Shown here in pieces: positions 35,402 to 44,983 of a DNA stretch of 64,000 nucleotides. The notes under the pieces are model-generated. The model worked only from the letters and a program-made list of their open reading frames with translations, made no database searches and was not told the DNA's origin. The translations under genes were made by a program, and so were the position numbers. Position 1 is the first letter of the stretch, and each line of letters begins with the position of its first letter. Source of the DNA: Candidatus Sumerlaeota bacterium (GTDB taxonomy: Bacteria; Sumerlaeota; Sumerlaeia; JAFGJS01); contig JAFGJS010000117.1 in assembly GCA_016928995.1 (NCBI GenBank), positions 1-64,000 on the forward strand, given 5' to 3'.

Positions 35402-36562
35402 ATGCGCTTCGAATATTACGGCTGCAAACACATCGTCTTTGAACCCGGCAGCTTCATCGACTTGCCCGAACTCATCGCTGAACGCGGCGGCCGCCTCTTT
35501 CTCGTCATGGGCCGCCGCTCGCTGAAGGAAAGCGGAAAATTCGACAGCCTCATCGACGGACTCGCCAAATTTTCCATCATCCACCAAAGCTTCGAAGTGG
35601 ACGGCGAACCCACCGTCTCCATGGTGCGGAAAGCCGCGCGCAAAGCCAAAGCCTTCGACGCGGACGTCGTCGCCGCCGTCGGCGGAGGCAGCGTGATCGA
35701 CCTCGGCAAAGCCGTCAGCGGACTCGTCGCCAACGGAGGCGACGCGGAAGACTACCTCGAAGGCGTCGGCAAAGGCCTTCAATTCTGCCTGCCTTCGCTC
35801 CCATACATCGCCGTCCCCACAACCGCCGGCACCGGCTCCGAAGTCACGCGCAACGCGGTCATCACCGGCGACGACCGCTCCTTCAAGAAAAGCATCCGCT
35901 CCCAATTTCTCATTCCGGATGTCGCCCTCGTCGATCCCGAACTCACCCTCGGCGCCTCGCCCGAAGTCACCGTCGCTTGCGGCTTCGACGCCATCGCGCA
36001 GCTCATCGAGTCATACACCTCGAACCACGCCGGACCCATGACCGACGCCCTCGCTCTCTCTGCGCTCCGGCCCGTTCGCCGCGCGCTCAAACAAGCCTGG
36101 CAAAATCCCCAGGACATCTCGGCGCGAACCTCGCTCTCTTACGCCGCATTGATCAGCGGCCTCACGCTGGCCAACGCCGGGCTTGGCGCCGTGCACGGCC
36201 TCGCCTCGCCCCTGGGCGCCATGTTCCCCGCGCCCCATGGCGCGGTCTGCGCCATCCTGCTCCCTCACGTCATCCGCGCCAATTACATCGCGCTCTGCGA
36301 ACGCGCGCCCAAGCATCCCACGCTGAAAAAATACAGCGCCCTCGCCCGCAGCTGGCTCCGGAGTTCCAGCGCCCCCCTCGTCTTCGCCGACAGCCTTCAC
36401 GCCGAAACGCAAGAAATGAACATCGCCGGATTAAGCCGTTACAAAGTCGCGCGGCGCGACATCCCGCGCATCGTGGCCCAGGCCCGCGGCTCCAGCATGA
36501 AATACAATCCCATCGAACTGACCGACGACGAGCTCGCCGCCATCATCCAGGCCGCGCTCTGA
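35402..36562 (+). CDS. Iron-containing alcohol dehydrogenase family protein
   Basis: A 386-residue group III dehydrogenase that would oxidise or reduce an alcohol/aldehyde with NAD(P). Cofactor-binding GGGSVIDLGKAV, the PTTAGTGSEVTRNAVI segment and the metal region are present. The metal ligands read Asp in GFDAIAQLIE, His in GAVHGLASPLGA and His in FPAPHGAVC. The usual second ligand His, four residues after the Asp, is Gln here, a substitution also found in a known subset of the family. AAGGAGG precedes the ATG at 35402. A strong terminator lies 52 bases after the stop, so it is a single-gene unit. The substrate is unknown; lactaldehyde is one possibility. Confidence 0.9.
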   Translation: MRFEYYGCKHIVFEPGSFIDLPELIAERGGRLFLVMGRRSLKESGKFDSLIDGLAKFSIIHQSFEVDGEPTVSMVRKAARKAKAFDADVVAAVGGGSVIDLGKAVSGLVANGGDAEDYLEGVGKGLQFCLPSLPYIAVPTTAGTGSEVTRNAVITGDDRSFKKSIRSQFLIPDVALVDPELTLGASPEVTVACGFDAIAQLIESYTSNHAGPMTDALALSALRPVRRALKQAWQNPQDISARTSLSYAALISGLTLANAGLGAVHGLASPLGAMFPAPHGAVCAILLPHVIRANYIALCERAPKHPTLKKYSALARSWLRSSSAPLVFADSLHAETQEMNIAGLSRYKVARRDIPRIVAQARGSSMKYNPIELTDDELAAIIQAAL

Positions 36563-36614
36563 TCGAGCCATTGCGCAAACTCGCATCGTCGCATAAACAT
36601 TTTAAAAATATAAA

Positions 36615-36651
36615 AGCGGGAGGGGCTATCCCAGCCCCTCCCGCTTTTTTT
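36615..36651. terminator. Bidirectional Rho-independent terminator
   Basis: A perfect 12 bp stem (AGCGGGAGGGGC / GCCCCTCCCGCT) with a 7-base loop is followed by seven Ts on the plus strand. On the minus strand the stem is followed by TTTTATATTTTT. It lies between the convergent dehydrogenase and small lipoprotein genes and can serve both. Confidence 0.92.
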
Positions 36652-36670
36652 ACAATGCCATACTTGCTTT

Positions 36671-36895
36671 TTAAATCTCGGACTGTGGCGCGGCGTTGCG
36701 CGACTCCAAAGCATTGACACGGTGCTCGACTCGCTCAACGCGCGAGATGCAATCATTGCACGGCTCATGATTGTGAACATGATCGTGCTTCGTCGTGAAC
36801 AAGCTCAACGACGCGCACCCGCTCGACAATGCCGTCGCGCCCGCAATCAACACCAGACATAATCCCAGGCGCAATTTTCGATCCCATCGTCTCAT
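36671..36895 (-). CDS. Small lipoprotein with His/Cys-rich segment
   Basis: A 74-residue protein. AAAGGAGAAGCAG directly before the ATG at 36895 is a strong ribosome site. The signal peptide ends in a lipobox LSSGC (Cys27). The mature part has a compact His/Cys cluster (KHDHVHNHEPCNDC), then a short amphipathic helix RVERVEHRVNALESR with a heptad pattern, as in Lpp-like or coiled-coil lipoproteins. The cluster could bind a metal, but this is only inferred. It is transcribed alone and ends at the bidirectional terminator. No family is recognised. Confidence 0.7.
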   Translation of the reverse strand: MRRWDRKLRLGLCLVLIAGATALSSGCASLSLFTTKHDHVHNHEPCNDCISRVERVEHRVNALESRNAAPQSEI

Positions 36896-37072
36896 CTGCT
36901 TCTCCTTTCATTTTAAAATGGGAAGATTGCCCTGCCCAGACGCGCCGGAAACGATTTGTTACGCATATTATCGTTATTCCCAAACAGTTTTACGGATATG
37001 GCGCTGCAGCCTAGCCATTCGAAAGGGTTCGCATGCGAGGAGAAGTTTTGAAGGCAACAAAAAGAAACGCCT

Positions 37073-38881
37073 TTATTGCACAGGCAGGACGAGTTCAAGA
37101 AGGATGCGATTGTCAGCGTCACGCACTCGTAACAGCGCGGCGCGCAGGAGCGTCAACAGCTTCAGCGTCGCCTTTTCTTCCTGCAGAAATTCCTCCAGCT
37201 TGTCGTCGCCAAACAGGCTCCATTCCTGCAGATGATTTAAATTCTCGATGAGCTGTTCGAAATTGATAAACAGAATCATGCGGGTGTCCTCGGCCAGGTC
37301 CAGCGAGGCTTGCTGAAAAACCGGATGGCTGGCGAGCGATTGCGCGGAATGATGTTCAGCCAGCAGCATGCGCATCGGCGCGTCCGGCGAAGTGGAGAGA
37401 TAGACGCACCGTTCATCGGCGGAGGCGTAAACCGGCCAGAGCAGCAACGGCACGGGTCCGCATTTCGTCACACGATATTGAAGCAATGGCCCTTCGTCGG
37501 TGTCCGCGGTTTTTTTGGCATCTTTCACCAAGGTGGAGCGCCTGAGCCGTTCGACGGGATCGACTCCCTCATCGAAGCGGCTGGCGGCGCTGGCGACGAA
37601 GAGCGGCAACGGCGAGAATAGAAAAGGCTGCACCGATTCCAACGCCACCACATAATCCTGTCCGAGCAGCTCCGTGAAATACTGAAACAGCAGCGCGCCG
37701 CCGAGTCGGCTGACGAACGCGCGCGTTTCTCGATCCTTGCGGTCGATTTTTTCCAGCCGGTCCTGCAATTTTTCCGGCTTATCCGCGTATTTCTTGCGGT
37801 AATGCTCCCGCTTATCTTCGCGGCTTTGCGTATAGGACTCCTTCACGTAATCGGCCATGATCTTCAGCGCAGCCTGCACGGATTCAGCGTTGCCCGCGGC
37901 GGCGGCGATCGATTTGCCCGGCGCCATGCGCAGCAGCTCCATATCGGCGATGCGACGGAGCGCCGCGCCATCCGCCGGAGCCGCGCCGGAAAGCTCAAGC
38001 CGCAGCTCCAACCGGCTGTCGTAAGTCAGACTCAGGTTGGTCTGCTGATATTCCCGCAGGTATTTCTCCAGCAGGCGATACGAGGCTTTCTGCATTTTTT
38101 CTTCATAGTTTTCCTTCAACATGGCGTGCATATCGTCAATGAATGGGCCGTTGTTGATCCAGGCGATCAGCCCGCGATGCTGGCGCAGCCGCTCCATGGA
38201 ATCGATAAACGGCTGATGCGCGGCCAGGTTGTCCGGCGCGCCAGCCTCAACGTAATCGATGAGTTGCTTGAGATAGTACGTGTCGTCAGAGCGCAAAGAC
38301 AGCACGACGGTTTTGCCATAACGAAAGAAGGAAAAAGAGCGCTTGGACTTTTCCTTCTTGTAGAGAAACAGCTCGACACCATTGTGTTTTTCCGTGATCA
38401 GTTCCAGCTCGGGATAGGCCTTCGAGCAAAGCTCGGCGACACGTTCGCTGAAGCCAAGCTCGGTTTTGGCGAAGACGAAAAAGGCTGGAGGGCGATCCTC
38501 ATCGTAACGCACCAGGGCGCAGGCGGCGCGCGCGCCGAAATAACGATCCACAAAGCCATAGAACGCCGAACGCCGGACGGCGGCGGGAACTTTTTCCAGT
38601 TCCTGAAGCTTGTCGCTTTCTTCGAATAATGCGGCGAGCAGCTCCTCGTCGGTGGTCAGGGCTTGAAACAGTTCGGTCGTCTCGAAGTCATGCGCGAGCG
38701 CGCTGAAGTCGCGCAGCACGATGTATGCGCTGGCCGTATTGGGGACGAGCTCCGCCAGCTCGCCCTTGAAATCGGGCGCTTCGCGCAGCCACAGGAACAG
38801 GTTCAGCAGAACGAGGGCGAGGATGAACACCCCCGCCGCTATCACGCCGCGCGCCAGCCATTTTTTTATCCCTGATCGCAT
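37073..38881 (-). CDS. DUF3352-like membrane-anchored protein
   Basis: A 602-residue protein with one N-terminal membrane helix (GVIAAGVFILALVLLNLFLWL) and a large extracytoplasmic domain. It begins LAELVPNTASAYIVLRDFS, which fits the DUF3352 pattern of a 'P-x-x-t...v' strand after a single anchor. Internal symmetry is suggested by repeated 'FVFAK / LFINFEQLI' beta-strands and the helical ELFQALTTDEELLAALFEE. A basic, Lys/Asp-rich helix (REDKREHYRKKYADKPEKL) lies near the centre. ATG at 38881 has GAGGCG upstream. It is the last gene of a three-gene minus-strand run after the SurA-like and membrane genes. Function unknown. Confidence 0.65.
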   Translation of the reverse strand: MRSGIKKWLARGVIAAGVFILALVLLNLFLWLREAPDFKGELAELVPNTASAYIVLRDFSALAHDFETTELFQALTTDEELLAALFEESDKLQELEKVPAAVRRSAFYGFVDRYFGARAACALVRYDEDRPPAFFVFAKTELGFSERVAELCSKAYPELELITEKHNGVELFLYKKEKSKRSFSFFRYGKTVVLSLRSDDTYYLKQLIDYVEAGAPDNLAAHQPFIDSMERLRQHRGLIAWINNGPFIDDMHAMLKENYEEKMQKASYRLLEKYLREYQQTNLSLTYDSRLELRLELSGAAPADGAALRRIADMELLRMAPGKSIAAAAGNAESVQAALKIMADYVKESYTQSREDKREHYRKKYADKPEKLQDRLEKIDRKDRETRAFVSRLGGALLFQYFTELLGQDYVVALESVQPFLFSPLPLFVASAASRFDEGVDPVERLRRSTLVKDAKKTADTDEGPLLQYRVTKCGPVPLLLWPVYASADERCVYLSTSPDAPMRMLLAEHHSAQSLASHPVFQQASLDLAEDTRMILFINFEQLIENLNHLQEWSLFGDDKLEEFLQEEKATLKLLTLLRAALLRVRDADNRILLELVLPVQ

Positions 38882-38942
38882 CACATCGCCTCATGAATAC
38901 TTTGCGGATTTGACATAAGCAGGTCAAGCGCCGGATTGAATC

Positions 38943-40421
38943 TTATTCTGCAATTAGTTTCAGCAGTACGCCGACGGCGGCGTATCCGCAGACGATGTAT
39001 AACAGCAACAGCAGCGCGGCCGGCGCAAAATCGGCGATTGAAAACACCTCGGATGATTCTGCCTGTCTTTTTTTGAATGAGCGGATGACGGCCAGCAGAT
39101 AAATGATGAAGGCGAAATATGGGGAGAAGCCAAGCAGGCCGATGCCAAAAAACAGAATTCCGATGAGGGCGATAGGCAGCACAAAAAGGAATTGCAGGGA
39201 GACAAGAAACGTGAGCAGCAGTCCCGCGATCAAGCCCCAATGCACGAATGGTTTCCAGGATTTATGATCCCAATGCATTTCATAGATCAGACTGAGCATG
39301 GCCCAGAAGATGATCGGCGAAAACATCCAGTGGATCAAATGGTGAAAGGACAAGGAGAAATAACTCGGAGTGGTGTTTGCTTCCCAGTCCTCATAGAGGA
39401 ATTCCGTGATGCCAGTTGCGCTCACAGCCAAGGCCAGCGCGGGAAACACGATGCCGAAGATCCAACCGTATGCAATGCGCATGCGCCGGCGACGCGCGTC
39501 CCACTCCGTGCGTCCGTGCCAAAAAAAAGTTTCCTCATAAACACGATGCATACGCGAGACGGGTTGAAGCGGATTGAAGAACAGCTCTCCAGCAAAACGG
39601 CAAGCCCAGTATGGCCCGGATATAATCAGCACTGTGGAGCAGATGAGAACGCCAGGGATGATTGAACCAAAGGGAATGCTGGATATGCCCGTGATGAATG
39701 CTCCGGCGATAGTCATGGCCAGGCAAATGGCGTAGGTGTAGATCATATGGAGCGCCCAACTCCGTCCGACGAGCAGCCAGCCGCGCAACGCGGCCATATG
39801 AAAAGCGATGGTCATGATCAGCGGCACAGGAACAAGCTGGCACATCAGCCAGAATATTTCGCGTTGGAAAAATGTTCTTCCAAAAGCACCTTCATCGATG
39901 ACTACCTGATAACCGAAAAACACGCCGCCGATGAGCCAAACGAGCATTGATACGCCGATGATGACCGCAAAGAATAATGTGGGCCAATAAAGCGAACCGA
40001 AGACGATCTCCGCGGGATACATTCGAGTCAGCCGCATTTCTTCGAGGCTGTGGATCGTTCGCCGGTTGTTGCCGAAGATATGCAGCAACATCACACTGAG
40101 CGGCGGCCAACCGAAGCAAATAAACAGAAAAGTGTAGCCGATGGCTTGATCCCCTTCACCAAGGGCGATCAATGCGCCGATCAAGACCGCACAGAACCAG
40201 TAGGCCAGGGCGATGCCGATCAGCAACCAGCGGCGGCCGAATCGGCGTTTTGGCAACGGACTCCCATGCCGGATGAAAGGATTTTCGCGGCGGCGGCGCC
40301 AGAGCCAGGCGAGCTTTCGGTGATAGCGCCAGACGCCAGTGAATTCCGGCACTGTCTCGGCGCCATCACGACGGTCAACGGCGAATTCCTCCGGCGGCGC
40401 AGGCATTGGTTCGGATTCCAT
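38943..40421 (-). CDS. Hypothetical polytopic membrane protein
   Basis: A 492-residue protein with about ten to twelve hydrophobic segments, including LLIGIALAYWFCAVLIGALIA and IILAV-like helices. A basic N-terminal cytoplasmic region contains WRYHRKLAWLWRRRRENPFIRH. The segment NNRRTIHSLEEMRLTRMYPAEIVFG lies between helices 2 and 3 and recalls coupling loops of ABC-2-type membrane subunits, but no ATPase gene is nearby. It lies 31 bases after the SurA-like gene and 61 bases before the DUF3352-like gene, so the three are probably one transcript. The family is not recognised with confidence. Confidence 0.6.
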   Translation of the reverse strand: MESEPMPAPPEEFAVDRRDGAETVPEFTGVWRYHRKLAWLWRRRRENPFIRHGSPLPKRRFGRRWLLIGIALAYWFCAVLIGALIALGEGDQAIGYTFLFICFGWPPLSVMLLHIFGNNRRTIHSLEEMRLTRMYPAEIVFGSLYWPTLFFAVIIGVSMLVWLIGGVFFGYQVVIDEGAFGRTFFQREIFWLMCQLVPVPLIMTIAFHMAALRGWLLVGRSWALHMIYTYAICLAMTIAGAFITGISSIPFGSIIPGVLICSTVLIISGPYWACRFAGELFFNPLQPVSRMHRVYEETFFWHGRTEWDARRRRMRIAYGWIFGIVFPALALAVSATGITEFLYEDWEANTTPSYFSLSFHHLIHWMFSPIIFWAMLSLIYEMHWDHKSWKPFVHWGLIAGLLLTFLVSLQFLFVLPIALIGILFFGIGLLGFSPYFAFIIYLLAVIRSFKKRQAESSEVFSIADFAPAALLLLLYIVCGYAAVGVLLKLIAE

Positions 40422-40452
40422 CTTTATGCCGGTTCATTCCCTCTACAATGAT

Positions 40453-41739
40453 TTATTGCTTGCCCGTTTCCATCGCCTGCTGGCGGCGGCGCAGGGCTTC
40501 CAGCTCGCTATCCCGGATGCCGCTGAAATTGATATAGACCCTGCGCTGACGATCCAGCTGCTGCGCCAGGGCCTCGCGCTTGCCGGCCTTGAGCCCGGCC
40601 ATGATTTGAGAACGGGCGCTTTCGTAGTCATTGCCGGTCTCCGGCTCACGCTTGACCACCCAGGCGAGGTGATAGCCGATTTCGGATTGATGGACCGGGC
40701 TGACCTGCCCCGGTGTCAGCTGGGAATAAAATTCATCGAGCTCGCGAGTCAACTGCGTCAGACGCATGTAATCCACATAGGCCCGGTTCAACTCCGACGA
40801 TCCGCCCTGGAAATCGTCTTCGTCGATATAAATCCAGCCGATCACGCAATTTCCAGCGTTGAACGGCGGATCAGAATGCTCGCGCGCAAGACTCACGAAG
40901 GTTTGCAGATTGGAGGATTGAGCGCGATAGGATTCCATTTCCAAACGGATGCGGTCGATCTCCTCCTGCGGCTTACTGACAAACTCCGGATGGACTTGAG
41001 CCCCTATGTATCCGCTGGCGGAATCATCAGGGCCTTCCATCCTGATCCGCGTGCCTTTGAACAAGGTCACAACATAGATGCTTTCCGGCACGACATACAT
41101 TTTTTTATTTTTACTGTAGAACTCCTTGAGCGCCTTTTCGCTGTTCTCCTCTTCAACAAGTTGGGTTAACATTTTATCAATGGTCAGCGCCTCTTCCAGA
41201 TCCCTCATGAAGTCATTCCGGGAGCGGTTTTTTTGCTTCAGGTGCTCCTCCAGCGTGTCGCCAAGGATGAACAGCTCTTCCGTTTCGCGCACCGCGTTTT
41301 CGACTTCCTGGGGCGAGACTGTGACGCCCATGCGCCGGGCCTCTCGCAGCAGCAGCGTGTGTTGCGCCCATTCTCCAGCGAGTTTCTTAAGGATCTGATT
41401 GCGGGCTTGAATGCCATTATCTTTCGACTGCACGACGGCTTTGGCTTCGGGATTGTCCCGCAGGTAGCGATGGTACATTTCCGTGAGCTCGCCGCTGGTG
41501 AGCAGCGCATTGTCCACAAAAGCGATCGGCATATCGGCTCGCGACGCCAGCACGATCGGCTTGACTTGCGATTCGTTGAGGTCTTTCTGACCTTGCTTGT
41601 CGAGGATGATGCGCCGGCGGAAACGCTCGCGCGTCTCCAGGTCGGTTTGTTGAGCGTGCGCCGCCTGAAGGATTAAAGCGAGGGTGATTCCTGCGATCAG
41701 CAGCGATTTGGACCAAACGGCGTCTATTGATTTCGGCAT
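40453..41739 (-). CDS. SurA/PrsA-like peptidyl-prolyl isomerase
   Basis: A 428-residue exported protein. AGGAAGG precedes the ATG at 41739. A signal peptide ends near LQAAHAQQ. The N-terminal chaperone-like helical part (about 70-230) begins with PIAFVDNALLTSGELTEMYHRYL and ends in EFYSKNKKMYVVPESIYV. The parvulin domain (about 240-385) contains FVSLAREHSD, NAGNCVIGWI and TPGQVSPVHQSEIGYHLAWV. It is expected to assist outer-membrane or secreted protein folding in the periplasm. The C-terminus is a charged helix (RDSELEALRRRQQAME). Gene order with two membrane-protein genes supports an envelope role. Confidence 0.85.
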   Translation of the reverse strand: MPKSIDAVWSKSLLIAGITLALILQAAHAQQTDLETRERFRRRIILDKQGQKDLNESQVKPIVLASRADMPIAFVDNALLTSGELTEMYHRYLRDNPEAKAVVQSKDNGIQARNQILKKLAGEWAQHTLLLREARRMGVTVSPQEVENAVRETEELFILGDTLEEHLKQKNRSRNDFMRDLEEALTIDKMLTQLVEEENSEKALKEFYSKNKKMYVVPESIYVVTLFKGTRIRMEGPDDSASGYIGAQVHPEFVSKPQEEIDRIRLEMESYRAQSSNLQTFVSLAREHSDPPFNAGNCVIGWIYIDEDDFQGGSSELNRAYVDYMRLTQLTRELDEFYSQLTPGQVSPVHQSEIGYHLAWVVKREPETGNDYESARSQIMAGLKAGKREALAQQLDRQRRVYINFSGIRDSELEALRRRQQAMETGKQ

Positions 41740-42002
41740 GCGGCGTCCTTCCTTATTCACCAATTTCACTAGCAGGCAAGCTAGCAGGATTTTTTCGAGA
41801 CTGGCAAGTCCTTTTGCGGAAAGCGACAGACAGTTTTACAAAAAATGCGATGCTATCCTCTCGCTCTTCGCAACCGAAATCGAAATCGGGATCGGGATCA
41901 GAAGATCAGGCTTGTCAGCTCCTGCATGCCGCTTGAGTTTTCTGTTGACGCTTTAGGGCTGGATGATGATTTTTAGCCATCGTAAAAAAAGCGAGGAGCG
42001 CC

Positions 42003-42719
42003 GTGCCGGTTCAATTATTGTCGATCATCATTCCTGCCTATAACGAACAGAATCGATTGCCGCAAACTCTGGAACGTATCGCTGTATATCTGCATGAACA
42101 GGAATTCGATTCGGAAGTGCTGGTTGTGGACGACGGCTCGACCGACGAGACCGTGAAGCGAGCGGAGCAATTTGTGGAGCGCATGCCCGGCGCGTTGCGC
42201 GTGTTGCGCAATCAGGGCAACCGGGGCAAGGGTTACTCAACCCGGCGGGGGATGCTGGAGGCGCAAGGAGCATGGCGCTTGTTCACCGACGCGGATCTAT
42301 CGACGCCGATTGAGGAGCTTGATGCTTTTCTGAAGTTGGCCCGCGACGGAGCGAACGTGGTGATCGGCTCACGGGCGCTGCCCCAATCGCAGGTGGAAGT
42401 GCGGCAGAACTGGCTGCGGCAGACCATGGGTCGAACGTTCAATAAAATTCTGCATGCCCTGGCCCTGCGCGGGATCAAGGACACGCAATGCGGATTCAAG
42501 CTCTTCAGCGCAGAAGCGGCGCAGGCGATTTTTTCAAAAGCGGAGGTGGACGGCTTTGCCTTCGACGTGGAGGCGTTGCTGCTCGCGCGCAAGCTCGGCT
42601 ATGCGATTATAGAGCAGCCGGTGCGGTGGATCAATTCGCCGGACAGCAAAGTCAGCATCGTGCGTGATTCCGCTAAAATGCTCTGGGATGTGCTGGCGCT
42701 GCGCTGGCGTCTGCGCTGA
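42003..42719 (+). CDS. Family 2 glycosyltransferase, polyprenyl-phosphate sugar synthase type
   Basis: A 238-residue GT2 protein resembling dolichyl/polyprenyl-phosphate glucosyl- or mannosyltransferases, which load a lipid carrier with one sugar for GT-C enzymes. LSIIIPAYNEQNRLPQTL opens the GT-A fold; VVDDGSTDET and FTDADLSTP (the DxD-like metal site) follow; TQCGFKLFSAEAA and GFAFDVEALLLARK are typical of this subgroup. There is no C-terminal membrane segment. The start is GTG at 42003 with GAGGAG just upstream. It is convergent with a GT-C-like gene whose stop lies 16 bases beyond its own, and could supply the donor for that enzyme. Confidence 0.88.
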   Translation: MPVQLLSIIIPAYNEQNRLPQTLERIAVYLHEQEFDSEVLVVDDGSTDETVKRAEQFVERMPGALRVLRNQGNRGKGYSTRRGMLEAQGAWRLFTDADLSTPIEELDAFLKLARDGANVVIGSRALPQSQVEVRQNWLRQTMGRTFNKILHALALRGIKDTQCGFKLFSAEAAQAIFSKAEVDGFAFDVEALLLARKLGYAIIEQPVRWINSPDSKVSIVRDSAKMLWDVLALRWRLR

Positions 42720-42735
42720 TCCCTCTCTCGGCTCA

Positions 42736-44700
42736 TCATTTTTCCAGCGGTTCCGCCGGATTCGATTTTGCATCCGGTTTTCCTTCTTTGTTTTCCTCCG
42801 GCATCCAGTAGGGATCGATGTAGTAGATTCCGACTGACGCTTCGTCTTTGATCATCTTCCGCATCGGACCATAATACAGAATATTGAATTGGCCGTGGTT
42901 GAAGTATGCTCTGGGCAGCATCAGCACGACAAAACAGGGAATATCCGCTTTGAACAGCCGGTCAAGCAGACTGATATTGAGAAAACCATAACGATCGATA
43001 AGGAATTCCTGCCGGTCGATGGGATATTGCTCCTTCCAGCGTTTGACAGGCTCGATATGGAGATGCTCAATGGCCATCACATGGAAATCGCTGTGTTCAT
43101 ATGAGCCGAACTTGAGAATGGGATCGCGGTAATCATCCCAAAAAGGCAGAACGCAAGCCTTGCCGTCGAGAACGTGATGGATCAAGGACGGCGAATCATT
43201 GGTGAAGATGACGCTCCCCTCGGGAAAAGTGTCCTTGATGCGCTGAATGCCGCGGATCAACGGCTCCGGCGCCGTGTCCGGCTTGCCGTCGGGTCCGAGC
43301 ATCAGAAACGCATGCATGAAAATCACGACCAGCGCGGTGATGGCGAACAGCGAATTCGTCGCTTGCCGCGTGTTGTCGTTGGACATCGCGCCGCGTGGAT
43401 ATGGAGCGAGCGCGCATCCGGCCAGCAGGCACATCAGCGGCACAATAAAATTAACCAGACGCTCTTGCTGGTAGACAAACGCAAGAAAAATGACAAACAG
43501 AACGAGGCTGCCCCAGGCCCAGGCGCCGATGACGTGCTTTTCCTGATCGCGGCCGGCGAGCCATTCACGGGCGATGCGCCATGCGCCAAAGGGAGCGGCG
43601 AGCGGAATCAAGGCGCTGTAAAACCGTTCGCCGTAAAAGACGAATATTTTCAGCGAGTCGGAGTATGGAAGATCAATTTTGATGAACGGGCGGATGATGT
43701 TGAACAGCACAAACTGGCTGACTCCGCCGGATATGCGATTGAGATAAAAGACCAGGTTGCCGCAATCGCGGCCTTGCATAAGCCCGCTCCGCTCCTGCAT
43801 CCAAAGGAAGGCATAGCGCCAGTCGAATGTGCGAAATGAGGGATCAAAATAATTCTCATAATAGTGATACACGGTTTTCGTCGGATCTCCGTAATAGATC
43901 CATGCGTATACGGCCTTGACGCTGAGCAGCGTCCCGGCGCTGATCACCAGCCAGGAGACATTGCGCGCCACCGTGAAGTTAGGGATGGATGTATAATAAA
44001 AGTAATGCAGGATCAGGACGATGGTGGGAATGGCGTATGTGACGCGCCAGGTGGTCAACAGCCCGGCGAGAAACCCCAACGCCAGCCAATGCATCCAGCT
44101 TCCGCCGTGCTTGTCGCGCCAGATACGCAGCAAGATCCAGTATTGCCCGGCAAGCAGACCGATGGCCGGAACCCCGGTCATGATCAGAATCGAATGCCGC
44201 ACCCAGAACGGAGAGCTGACCATGAAGGCGGTGGAAAGCGCCGCAACCCAGCGCGAGCGGAACATATCGAGCACGAAACCATAGAAGACGGCGAGCGAGA
44301 TGAAAGAAAGCACGACCGTGGTGCAATAGAGACGTGTCAGATCGAAGCCGAAAAACATCAGCTGCGGCAGCAGAAAAAGCGAGTAGCCGAAGAGATAGCG
44401 CCCGGGGTAGAAATTATTGCCGACGAGTATCGACGGTTCGCCGTAACGGAGCCAGTTGGCGGCGGTCAGGGCGTATTGCACGGCGTCGAAACGAGGCCAA
44501 ACATTCCACGATTCGTTGTAGGGCGGGCATTGGAGCATCACGCCGTAAAGCGCCATGACCATGCCCAGGGGCCAAAGCATGAACCAAGCCTGGCCGACGC
44601 TCCAGCTCCGGCGCCGTTCATGCCGCTGTTTTTTCTGGCTTTTCTCGCCCAATGAATTCGGCTCCTTGCGGCCTTGCCCGTTATTCCGTTTGCGCATCAT
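42736..44700 (-). CDS. GT-C-like polytopic membrane protein
   Basis: A 654-residue protein with a very basic N-terminus (RKRNNGQGRKEP ... KKQRHERRRS), about eleven hydrophobic segments and a soluble C-terminal domain of about 180 residues. WPRFDAVQYALTAANWLRYG in the first periplasmic loop has the acidic/aromatic pattern of GT-C transferases, and GNNFYPGRYLFGYSLF follows. The C-terminal domain contains GSVIFTNDSPSLIHHVLDG. The start is uncertain between GTG 44709 and ATG 44700. It lies downstream of the cdd terminator and so has its own transcript. It probably transfers a sugar from a polyprenyl-phosphate donor, but no experiment-backed family name can be given. Confidence 0.7.
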   Translation of the reverse strand: MMRKRNNGQGRKEPNSLGEKSQKKQRHERRRSWSVGQAWFMLWPLGMVMALYGVMLQCPPYNESWNVWPRFDAVQYALTAANWLRYGEPSILVGNNFYPGRYLFGYSLFLLPQLMFFGFDLTRLYCTTVVLSFISLAVFYGFVLDMFRSRWVAALSTAFMVSSPFWVRHSILIMTGVPAIGLLAGQYWILLRIWRDKHGGSWMHWLALGFLAGLLTTWRVTYAIPTIVLILHYFYYTSIPNFTVARNVSWLVISAGTLLSVKAVYAWIYYGDPTKTVYHYYENYFDPSFRTFDWRYAFLWMQERSGLMQGRDCGNLVFYLNRISGGVSQFVLFNIIRPFIKIDLPYSDSLKIFVFYGERFYSALIPLAAPFGAWRIAREWLAGRDQEKHVIGAWAWGSLVLFVIFLAFVYQQERLVNFIVPLMCLLAGCALAPYPRGAMSNDNTRQATNSLFAITALVVIFMHAFLMLGPDGKPDTAPEPLIRGIQRIKDTFPEGSVIFTNDSPSLIHHVLDGKACVLPFWDDYRDPILKFGSYEHSDFHVMAIEHLHIEPVKRWKEQYPIDRQEFLIDRYGFLNISLLDRLFKADIPCFVVLMLPRAYFNHGQFNILYYGPMRKMIKDEASVGIYYIDPYWMPEENKEGKPDAKSNPAEPLEK

Positions 44701-44811
44701 AACTCGCACAATGGCAGTATGCGCAAGGGCGAATGCATCGCATCAAAAGAAAAGATGATGGCGTTATTTGACGACGATTCCGCCTCTTTGATTGAATCCG
44801 CCCTTGGATCC

Positions 44812-44844
44812 AAAAAAATCCCCCGCCGGGGGAGTTGGCGGGGG
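44812..44844 (-). terminator. Rho-independent terminator of the ftsB-cdd operon
   Basis: On the minus strand the stem CCCCCGCC / GGCGGGGG (8 bp, 9-base loop) is followed by one A and seven Ts (44818-44812). It lies about 140 bases after the cdd stop and before the next minus-strand gene. Confidence 0.8.
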
Positions 44845-44983
44845 TGAAAGTCCGTGGAATTCGCGTTGCACGCATTCCACAGTGGGTTGCATGGTTCTGA
44901 ACAACAAACAACATTCAACCCGGATTTATTTCAAAAAAATTAAAATTTTTTTCGATGGCCCTAAATTTTGAAATTTCAGCAAT

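Noticed and set aside
38943-40421. ABC-2 type permease assignment
   Set aside because: One loop is suggestive, but there is no ATPase gene nearby and the helix pattern is not diagnostic, so it is left as hypothetical.
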